15,222 nucleotides of DNA. It comes from CAVPRW01 sp046727435 [NCBI: bacterium]. GTDB taxonomy: Bacteria; Tectomicrobia; Entotheonellia; J063. Under the pieces are notes generated by a model. It did no database searches and was not told the DNA's origin. It saw only the letters and a program-made list of their open reading frames with translations. The stretch is from NCBI GenBank assembly GCA_046727435.1, contig JBKPCR010000345.1, positions 1 through 15,222 of the forward strand. The letters are read 5' to 3'. This document shows, one piece after another, positions 6,989 to 13,130 of this stretch. Position 1 is the first letter of the stretch. Each line of letters begins with the position of its first letter. A program made the position numbers and the translations under genes.

Positions 6989-7852
6989 TTAGAAGGATTT
7001 TCGCGCGCTGATGTCGAGGCTTGTGATGTAATCCGCCGGCGTCGTGCCTTCGGGCAGGTGCGAGGCAATCGTCTGATAGAGCGGGCGCTCCATGCGGCCC
7101 AGGGTCTGGAGATACTCCGGCTTCGTCGTCAGGGTCAGCTCCGCAAGTCCGGCTTCGCACATCATGTGCTCGGTGTCGGTGACGAGCGGCGCTCCGGCGA
7201 TACACCCCACCAACGCCTCAAGGGTTCCGGCTACTTCTTCGGGGAGAGGCTTGAGGAGCGCCATGTCTGAGACGGCGACCCGTCCGCCGGGCTTCAGCAC
7301 GCGGGTGATTTCTCGCCACACCTGGGGTTTGTCCGGGGAGAGGTTGAGCACACAGTTGGAGATGACGACGTCAACGCTTGCATCGGCTACCGGGAGGTGC
7401 TCGATTTCGCCGAGGCGAAACTCGACGTTCATGAGGCCTGTGACCTCGTGATAGGTCGCTGCGTTTTTCCGCGCGAGGGCGAGCATGTCAGGGGTCATAT
7501 CGATACCAATCACGAGGCCCGTCGGGCCGACCTTGGGTCCGGCAAGAAAAACATCAAAGCCGCCGCCACTTCCGAGGTCAAGGACGACCTCACCGGGTTG
7601 CAGGGAGGCGATGGCCGTAGGGTTTCCGCACGAGAGGCCCATATTCGCGCCTTCGGGGAGGGCACTGAGTTCAGCGGCATCGTAGCCGATGCTCGTGGCA
7701 AGCGTGGTGACATCGATGGCGCTGCTGCAACACGACGGCGCACAGCAACTCTCGGCTGGTGACTCCGGGGTGGTGTGCAAGTTGGCTCGGGCAATGGCGG
7801 CGTAGTTGCTTCTCACGGCTTCGTGCACGGTTTCAGTCTCGTGGGTGCTCAT
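6989..7852 (-). CDS. arsM: Arsenite S-adenosylmethionine methyltransferase
   Basis: An intact 287-residue ArsM. The SAM-binding motif is [11 protein letters not shown] (90-100), followed by GLVIGIDMT with the acidic residue that holds the ribose. The arsenic-binding cysteines seen in the family are present as Cys75 (LSCGNP), Cys167 (SNCVLN) and Cys217 (VGCIAGA). A CC...CC cluster (36-37 and 41-42) near the N-terminus is also typical. The enzyme methylates As(III), giving methylated and volatile arsenicals. The ATG overlaps the upstream arsC stop (ATGA), and GAGGAGAG lies 5-6 bases before it inside arsC, so translation is coupled. It is the only gene of this seven-gene ars operon without a visible lesion. 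Confidence 0.95.
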   Translation of the reverse strand: MSTHETETVHEAVRSNYAAIARANLHTTPESPAESCCAPSCCSSAIDVTTLATSIGYDAAELSALPEGANMGLSCGNPTAIASLQPGEVVLDLGSGGGFDVFLAGPKVGPTGLVIGIDMTPDMLALARKNAATYHEVTGLMNVEFRLGEIEHLPVADASVDVVISNCVLNLSPDKPQVWREITRVLKPGGRVAVSDMALLKPLPEEVAGTLEALVGCIAGAPLVTDTEHMMCEAGLAELTLTTKPEYLQTLGRMERPLYQTIASHLPEGTTPADYITSLDISARKSF

Positions 7853-8326
7853 GGGTCTCTCCTCGTTGTGGTTTCTATGACATGGGGGAACTGTTCGATA
7901 AAGGCGTGAATCTCCTCACGGACGCGCCGGTAGTGCGTGAGGGCCTCTTCTTCACGGGCGGCATGGGTCGCAAGGCGGGGCGGGTCATCGAAGCCCACGT
8001 GAACAACTGTCGCGCGGCCTGGAAAGACCGGGCAGCTCTCGTGGGCATCGCTGCAGACACTGACGACATAATCGAACGCGATGTGCGAGACATCGCTCAG
8101 GGTTTTTGAGGGTTGGCCGGAGATGTCGAAGCCCACTTCGGCCATGGCTTTGACGGCCAGGGGGGTCAAGCCCGCGCGGGTAGGTGCCGGCAGAATAGGG
8201 CTCGACCACATCGGCCTTCAGGTGCCTCGCCCAGGCTTCAGCTATCTGGCTCCGGCAGGCGTTTCCGGTGCACAGGAAGAGCACTCGGAGAGGTCCACCA
8301 GAGTGCGGTCCCGTTGTTGGCTGCAT
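7849..8326 (-). pseudogene. arsC: Thioredoxin-coupled arsenate reductase, frameshifted in a 6-base homopolymer
   Basis: The N-terminal frame from ATG 8326 carries the P-loop VLFLCTGNACRSQ and ends in SAGTYPRGLDP. The rest continues one frame over as LAVKAMAEVGFDISGQPSKT, then VVSVCSDAHESCPVFPG with the two resolving cysteines of thioredoxin-type ArsC, HVGFDDPPRL and a normal C-terminus to 7849. The break coincides with a run of six G (C on the coding strand) at 8160-8165. Five would read straight through as Asp-Pro-Leu-Ala. One homopolymer indel is therefore the whole lesion, which suits either a sequencing error or slippage. The enzyme reduces As(V) to As(III). It overlaps arsR upstream and arsM downstream (ATGA), so it is an internal operon gene. 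Confidence 0.82.
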
Positions 8327-8670
8327 AAGACCTCTGGGTCCATCGCAAGAATCTGTTTCAGGCGCTTGGCATCGTCTCGAAGCCGCTTATCGCCTTTCAG
8401 CGTCTGGAGCGTCCAGCGAAGGGCGTCGTGTGCGGCCCGAGGCGCGTCGTCGGCCAGGCGGTAAGACATCCAGCGGCCGTCTTTTCGCCCGTCGATGAGC
8501 CGTGCCTGCTTTTCGAATGAAAGCGAATTACCGATTCGATTTCGGCCAGGAGCTTTGCGGAGGGAGCGGGCTGGTTCCGCGACCGACAACAAAGCATCGC
8601 CAAGGGGGCTCGCCACCGAAGTCTCGGTTGAACGGGTCGAAAAGGGGGGAATAGCTTTTCTGTACCGCAT
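8242..8670 (-). pseudogene. arsR: ArsR-family repressor, DNA-binding half scrambled
   Basis: The C-terminal half is typical ArsR: ARLIDGRKDGRWMSYRLAD (wing), then AAHDALRWTLQTLKGDKRLR and a Cys-containing tail (DPEVLCSQQRDR). The start MRYRKAIP is also normal. Between them, about 8520-8650, the winged-helix core cannot be read in one frame; pieces appear in neighbouring frames (RWRAP, LLAEIESVIRF), implying several small indels. The ORF stays open, but the recognition helix is not recognisable, so DNA binding is probably lost. It is first in the ars operon, and its end overlaps arsC by 85 bases in a different frame. Some relatives fuse ArsR to ArsC at about this point. It would have derepressed the operon on As(III). 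Confidence 0.7.
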
Positions 8671-8700
8671 TGCATAACCCTTTCGAGGGCTTAGAGGCCT

Positions 8701-8714
8701 AGGAAAAATTTCCT
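8701..8714. promoter_or_regulatory. Palindrome upstream of arsR, candidate operator
   Basis: AGGAAAAATTTCCT has perfect 6-base arms (AGGAAA/TTTCCT) around two A's and lies 31 bases upstream of the arsR ATG. ArsR-family repressors bind short AT-containing dyads in such positions. No convincing -35/-10 pair could be fixed next to it, so the assignment is tentative. Confidence 0.3.
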
Positions 8715-9126
8715 CCCCTTGAATTGTCTGGGGGGTTCTCTAAAATTAACCGTCCCAAATTATGAGGTACAACCTCGGCCATCACAGGCTAGAGGTACCC
8801 CAATGGAGTCGACCCACTCCCTCAAAGCATCGTTCACCCAAACCGCCTAGACTCTGAGAGGCGACGTCCGGCGGAACTTTATGGCGCGGACGTTCAAAGA
8901 ACAGGGAGCCTGGGGCAAACGGCGTTCAGTACGTGAACTCGGCTGGAACCATGCACCTTCCGCAAAGGCACGCATGAGTTGGAAGTGGTTTCACGTGTCT
9001 CGATGTCTTCTCGGCCCGTGATCACAAGCGTGCCGAAGCCCATCTGCCGCAGCTGCACCAACCCCGATGACGATACACCATCACGCACAACCGAAGCGGG
9101 ATGACACCCGACTCAAGGAGGACCCC
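8715..9126. other. Intergenic region, no gene seen
   Basis: This lies between the ars operon start and the small ORF at 9127. Only short, overlapping, unrecognisable ORFs are present on either strand. Confidence 0.4.
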
Positions 9127-9225
9127 ATGAAGATCATCATGATCCTGTGTCTCTTCACCGCCGTGATAAACCTACTCGCGGCCAGCAGCTCATCAGTGGG
9201 GCAAACTAGGGTTCGAGGCGACTGA
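9127..9225 (+). CDS. Small hydrophobic ORF (32 residues) behind a perfect Shine-Dalgarno
   Basis: AAGGAGG ends 5 bases before the ATG at 9127. The product begins MKIIMILCLFTAVINLLAAS, a short positive start and a hydrophobic segment like a signal peptide or single membrane helix, then a short polar tail ending at the TGA at 9223-9225. I do not recognise a family. It may be a genuine small membrane protein or the truncated start of an exported protein. A 7-bp hairpin, TGATCGT-GGA-ACGATCA (9223-9239), begins on its stop codon. Confidence 0.4.
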   Translation: MKIIMILCLFTAVINLLAASSSSVGQTRVRGD

Positions 9226-9365
9226 TCGTGGAACGATCAACGAAACACTACGCTCCGGCATCATCTCCTCGATCTGGCCATAGCTCGGGGATATGCCGGA
9301 TACCACCGCACACATGTCAGAATGACACTTGCCTCGAAGTGGCGCCTCTGACGTGTACCATGGTC

Positions 9366-9410
9366 TTTCCTTCCTTTGGATCATTTTAGCTGTCAGAGGG
9401 AGATCATACC
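9366..9410. repeat. Copy A of a diverged 45-bp intergenic repeat
   Basis: Matches 11187-11231 in the same orientation at 37 of 45 positions; the last 15 bases (GAGGGAGATCATACC) are identical. Two GATCAT words stand 17 bases apart. It lies 52 bases beyond the stop of the PLP enzyme gene. Confidence 0.7.
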
Positions 9411-9462
9411 CAAGGTGGTCTCACCAGGGAAATTCGCGATAGAACCACGCTGAGCGCTCCTT

Positions 9463-10746
9463 TTAGGCCTTATCCAGTGCCTGAAACAAGTCTTGAATCA
9501 CATCATCCGAGCTCTCGAGCCCGACCGATAGCCGAATCATCGCATCGGTGATGCCGCAGCGATCAAGATCCTCGCTTATCATGTCGCTGTGCGTCATGCT
9601 CCGTGGATGTTCGATGAGCGCCTCTGTTCCGCCGAGCGACACCGCGAGATGGCACAGGTGCACGGCATTGAGGAAGCGGTATGCCATGTCACATGTCCCG
9701 TCCTTGAGGTAGAAGCTCATCACCGATCCAGGCCCTGAGCACTGCTTCGTGTACGTCGCATAGGCCGCGCCGTCGCTCGGCGTGAGGAGCCCGGGAAAGC
9801 GTATGCGATCAATCTTCGGGTGGTGCTGCAACTCGGTGGCGATCTTCATCGCCTTCTCCGCTTGACGCTCCATACGTATCCACAACGTTTCAATGGAACG
9901 CGTGAGCATCCAGGCGGTATCGGGTGCGATAGTTGGGCCGAGGATCGCTCGGTAGTCGAGGATCGGGCGCATGCGTTCTGCTGACGTGGTCAGCACGATC
10001 CCTGCGATCAGGTCGCTATGTCCCCCAATGAATTTGGTTGCGGAGTATAGGACGAGGTCAGCACCGTTCAGGAAAGGTCGCTGGAAGACCGGCCCAAGGA
10101 ATGTGTTATCTACCGCGATGATCGTCCTTTCCCCGCAGTGGCGGCGCACGAGCGCCGTGACCGCCTCGATATCCGTCAAGATCAGCGTCGGATTCGCTGG
10201 CGTTTCGAGGAATACCATGTCAAAGGGGCTGTTGGTCCGGAGCACTTTTTCTGTCTCCACGGGGTCGCTCGTGTCCACACAGAAGGTCGTGATACCGAAG
10301 CGCTCCGGGCCCAGGTGTTTGAGGAAGAAATACGTCCCGCCGTACACCGGATCGCTGTAGAGAATACGCCCCCCTTGGGGCACAAGGGCGAGGATCGCCG
10401 TGGTGATGGCGCTCATGCCCGAGGGAAACGCCGCCGCATGCGTGGCCCCGGCTTCTAGCGCCACCATCTTGTCTTCGAAGATCTCCGTGTTGGGGTTGTT
10501 CAACCGCGAGTATACCAGCCCGGGATCTTGACCGTCATCGCCGGGGAGGTGGTAGGCGCGCTCGAAGAACCTTGCGCCCTCCGAGGCACTACTAAATTCG
10601 AAGGTCGAGGTCCGGAATACGGGTGGCTTCACGGCATTCTCAGACAGCCGTGCGCGGTACCCTGCATGGATGACGGACGTTGATGGATGGAAGTCGCGTA
10701 ATGGATCCTTATAATCCTGGTTTTTACTGTTCCTGTCTTGTGTCAT
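9463..10746 (-). CDS. Cystathionine gamma-synthase family PLP-dependent enzyme
   Basis: A complete 427-residue fold-type I PLP enzyme of the Cys/Met metabolism family. The PLP-binding Lys238 is in YSATKFIGGHSD, Asp213 (AVDNTF) pairs with the ring nitrogen, SGMSA (109-113) and YSR (79-81) hold the phosphate, and IEHPRSMTHSD carries the substrate-carboxylate Arg. The substrate loop reads VYGGTYFF, without the Cys typical of methionine gamma-lyase. Gamma-synthase, gamma-lyase or O-acylhomoserine sulfhydrylase activity cannot be told apart by eye. The extended YHLPGDDGQDPGLVYSR segment marks a distinct subgroup. It stands alone on the minus strand with a weak ribosome site (AGG about 8 bases upstream), bracketed by two copies of a 45-bp repeat. 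It probably makes or breaks C-S bonds between cysteine, homocysteine and cystathionine. Confidence 0.92.
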   Translation of the reverse strand: MTQDRNSKNQDYKDPLRDFHPSTSVIHAGYRARLSENAVKPPVFRTSTFEFSSASEGARFFERAYHLPGDDGQDPGLVYSRLNNPNTEIFEDKMVALEAGATHAAAFPSGMSAITTAILALVPQGGRILYSDPVYGGTYFFLKHLGPERFGITTFCVDTSDPVETEKVLRTNSPFDMVFLETPANPTLILTDIEAVTALVRRHCGERTIIAVDNTFLGPVFQRPFLNGADLVLYSATKFIGGHSDLIAGIVLTTSAERMRPILDYRAILGPTIAPDTAWMLTRSIETLWIRMERQAEKAMKIATELQHHPKIDRIRFPGLLTPSDGAAYATYTKQCSGPGSVMSFYLKDGTCDMAYRFLNAVHLCHLAVSLGGTEALIEHPRSMTHSDMISEDLDRCGITDAMIRLSVGLESSDDVIQDLFQALDKA

Positions 10747-11444
10747 GATAAGAACCTAATCTTTTCCTCTAGGGGTAAGCAGCAAGGGATGTACCGACGG
10801 TGTTGCGCTCAGCACCCCCAACGCATGCATGAGATGAAAACGACCTGCTCCCATGGAAAGCAATCATCCCCTTAAGACGAAAGTCAAAGGATCCTGTCGG
10901 AAACTCCAATTTTTGGGGGAGCATCCGATGGGTTTTTGGTCATGTGTTAGGCAACGATGAACACGATGGCAAATAGCGTCTTCTATTTCACTCGCTTCAT
11001 AGGGCGCCTCCTGATGTTATGCGGCCAACTAGGGATCGCCGCTTCACCTAGCGCAAACAGGGCAATGGACGGTGCAACAAGACACGCTGCTGGTAACCGC
11101 GCTATTCCCGCGACTCGTCGAGCCGGATGCGGGGGTAGATACCTGCGGAGCTATGCAGTTGGAGTCATGGCATGCTCGCATTGACCTCTCCCTCCCTTGG
11201 ATCATTATAGATGATCGAGGGAGATCATACCTGGGTAATCTGTCATATGGATATTTGCGACGGTTACGCGGTTGTTTTCAGGGCGAGTTGAGAGGCTCGT
11301 GATTTACTGCGAAGTGTGGAATTTCTTCGCGAGGTACCGAAGGATTCGCTGCTCACCTCAGCTGAGAGGCGTACCCTGGCGTATGGCATGGCGATGAGGG
11401 CTTCGAATAGAGGCAGACACATGCTTCTCCCCGGGGCCGTGTCG
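10747..11444. other. Intergenic region holding a repeat copy but no supportable gene
   Basis: About 700 bases separate the PLP enzyme from the M48 protease. Short ORFs occur (for example from 10957 on the plus strand), but none has a recognisable domain or a good ribosome site. It contains copy B of the 45-bp repeat. GGCCAACTAGGGATCG (11022-11037) resembles GGCAAACTAGGGTTCG near copy A, hinting that the two intergenic regions share a wider, eroded ancestor. Confidence 0.45.
11187..11231. repeat. Copy B of a diverged 45-bp intergenic repeat
   Basis: Direct repeat of 9366-9410 (37/45 identical). This copy contains the inverted pair GATCAT-TATAG-ATGATC followed by a third GATCAT, so it can form a small hairpin. 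It lies 213 bases beyond the stop of the M48 gene. Confidence 0.7.
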
Positions 11445-12845
11445 CTATGGACGCAGCTCGGTCGCGCTCGGTAGGACACGTGGAAATGGGCTCATGTCGA
11501 AGCTATGCAGCCCGGGGACAGGGAAGAACGCCATCTCCCCACGCAGGGATAGATATGTTTGTCGGGCTTCAGAGGCGCGATCGACATCCCCCAGCTTGGT
11601 GTACGTCATGGCCAACTCGCGATAGGCCTCAGCAAAATCGGCATCGACCTGCGTGGCAATGATATAGGCTGCGATAGCTTGTTGCAGTCCGTCGGCATTG
11701 CCAGCCTTGGCAGCGTAGGCTCTGCCGCGATAATAGTGTGCGACCGGATCGTTGGGATGCAGGCTCAAAGCGCGATCCAATTGTCCAATGGCTTCATCGG
11801 TCCGCCCGATTTTCAGTTCCACCAGAGCATTTTCCCGCAGTAAGAGTCGAATACGCTCTGGGTATGGATCCACGCGCGACACCTGCTGCACATGGCCATT
11901 GGCAGGCGGAGGGAGTGCGGCGATGGCTTTTTGTAGCGCGTGCCGTCGCGCCTCGTACACCGTTGGTCGACCCCACCAGAAGGGTTCTTGTGTGACCTGA
12001 GAGCTGGCGGCCGCATGCAATCGGGCCAATGTGCGGTCTGCTTCCTCGGGATCATAGCCAGCTCGCACCAGGGCTGCAATGGCGAATCGATCGGCCTCTC
12101 CCATTAACGACGGCTGATAGCTCTGCACCGAGGCGAGCAACGCCAACTGTGGTTGGGTGCGGGCGAATAGTGCAATGGTCTGATCGAAACGCCCCCTTGA
12201 GGGACGGCGCGCGGCCAGATCAAGGGATGAGTCGAGGGCCTGATCGGACAGAAAATATTCGACGCTTGGCCGCTGCAAGAGTATAGCTGGGTTCGTCCCG
12301 CTGACGCTGATCCCCAGAGGTGCCAACAAAGGTCCCAAGACTAGTGGGGCAGTGACCACTGCGATGCGCTTCCAGAGATCTTTGTTGCGTTCCTCCCGCA
12401 GATGGCGGATGGCATGACGATACACGATGTGAGCGATCTCGTGGGCCAACACAGTGGCGAGCTGAGCCTCATTCTCCAGGCGGGCTAATAGTCCAGAGTG
12501 CACATAGATCGCGCCGGTGGGATAGGCAAAGGCGTTCAGCGATGGGTTGATGAGCACATGGATCGAGGGAGACACCCCCGCGTCGAGGGTGCCAGGCGGG
12601 AGGAGCCGGTGCGCCACGTCGACGAGGTATTCTTCGAGGACGGGGTCGCGCAGGAGGCCGGAGCTGACGCTCAGCTTACGATGTTCACGCCATGCTCTTT
12701 CCCACAACAGGGCCTCATCGGAGGCCAGTGTAAACGCTTGACCGGAGGTGTTCAGCGGTGGTAGGTGACTGGCACAACCGCCACTGAGAAGTGCGACCAG
12801 GAACAACACGAGGCATCTGAGGGACAGATGGGGCATGCTGCGCAT
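11445..12845 (-). CDS. M48-family metalloprotease lipoprotein with TPR-like C-terminus
   Basis: A 466-residue protein from ATG 12845 (GGGAAG 6 bases upstream); a GTG at 12896 would add 17 residues before the signal and is less likely. A lipoprotein signal (HLSLRCLVLFLVALLSGGC, Cys24) anchors it in the envelope. The zinc site is HEIAH (His135, Glu136, His139) with Glu250 in GEADRFAI as the probable third ligand. This is the BepA/YfgC/LoiP-like periplasmic arrangement. After the protease domain come helical repeats (ENALVELKIGRTDEAIGQLD, HYYRGRAYAAKAG, AYRELAMTYTKLGDVDRASE) that match TPRs and probably bind partner proteins. It likely helps outer-membrane protein assembly or degrades misassembled ones. 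It is divergent from the antiporter gene to its right. Confidence 0.9.
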   Translation of the reverse strand: MRSMPHLSLRCLVLFLVALLSGGCASHLPPLNTSGQAFTLASDEALLWERAWREHRKLSVSSGLLRDPVLEEYLVDVAHRLLPPGTLDAGVSPSIHVLINPSLNAFAYPTGAIYVHSGLLARLENEAQLATVLAHEIAHIVYRHAIRHLREERNKDLWKRIAVVTAPLVLGPLLAPLGISVSGTNPAILLQRPSVEYFLSDQALDSSLDLAARRPSRGRFDQTIALFARTQPQLALLASVQSYQPSLMGEADRFAIAALVRAGYDPEEADRTLARLHAAASSQVTQEPFWWGRPTVYEARRHALQKAIAALPPPANGHVQQVSRVDPYPERIRLLLRENALVELKIGRTDEAIGQLDRALSLHPNDPVAHYYRGRAYAAKAGNADGLQQAIAAYIIATQVDADFAEAYRELAMTYTKLGDVDRASEARQTYLSLRGEMAFFPVPGLHSFDMSPFPRVLPSATELRP

Positions 12846-12963
12846 GAGCGTCTTCCCAAGCCATCGACGATCCGGACCGTAGCCATGATGCTCCACGTGC
12901 GGCTGTGTCCTCGTACCCTAGACTGGTTTTCTCAGCATGTCAAGCGCCGCCTCAAGCGCTTGC

Positions 12964-12992
12964 TTGACCGCTGAAAAGCCCTATGCTACAAG
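12964..12992 (+). promoter_or_regulatory. Possible promoter of the Kef-type antiporter
   Basis: TTGACC (12964-12969) is 17 bases from TACAAG (12987-12992). The -35 is good and the -10 moderate. It directs transcription rightward, placing the inverted-repeat region at 13010-13078 in the transcribed leader of the antiporter gene. Confidence 0.35.
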
Positions 12993-13009
12993 GACAAAGT
13001 GATTCATAG

Positions 13010-13078
13010 CGGGAGTCAGGAGGTATATTGAGCCATATTATGGATACGTCACGCGCGGGCGATGACGTATGACTCCCG
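13010..13078 (+). promoter_or_regulatory. Nested inverted repeats upstream of the Kef-type gene
   Basis: An outer pair, CGGGAGTCA (13010-13018) and TGACTCCCG (13070-13078), encloses an inner pair, ATACGTCA (13044-13051) and TGACGTAT (13063-13070) with an 11-base loop. Between the outer left arm and the inner hairpin lie AGGAGGT and a small open frame (TTG 13028 or ATG 13040, stop 13070-13072). This could be a structured RNA leader, a leader peptide or regulator dyads. I do not recognise a known riboswitch. Confidence 0.45.
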
Positions 13079-13130
13079 AAGAAATGCCATCGGCATCAGC
13101 GCGCCAGCTCTGTCAGACCTCGGGTGTAAA

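Noticed and set aside
9223-9239. Rho-independent terminator
   Set aside because: The 7-bp hairpin is not GC-rich and is not followed by a T run.
9463-10746. Specific call as methionine gamma-lyase
   Set aside because: The substrate loop reads VYGG where methionine gamma-lyases carry a Cys, so only the family is called.
10957-11184. Plus-strand ORF of 75 codons before repeat copy B
   Set aside because: No ribosome site, low-complexity arginine/alanine-rich translation and no family resemblance.
13010-13078. c-di-AMP (ydaO-type) or other known riboswitch
   Set aside because: I could not match the conserved core of any riboswitch I know; only inverted repeats are seen.
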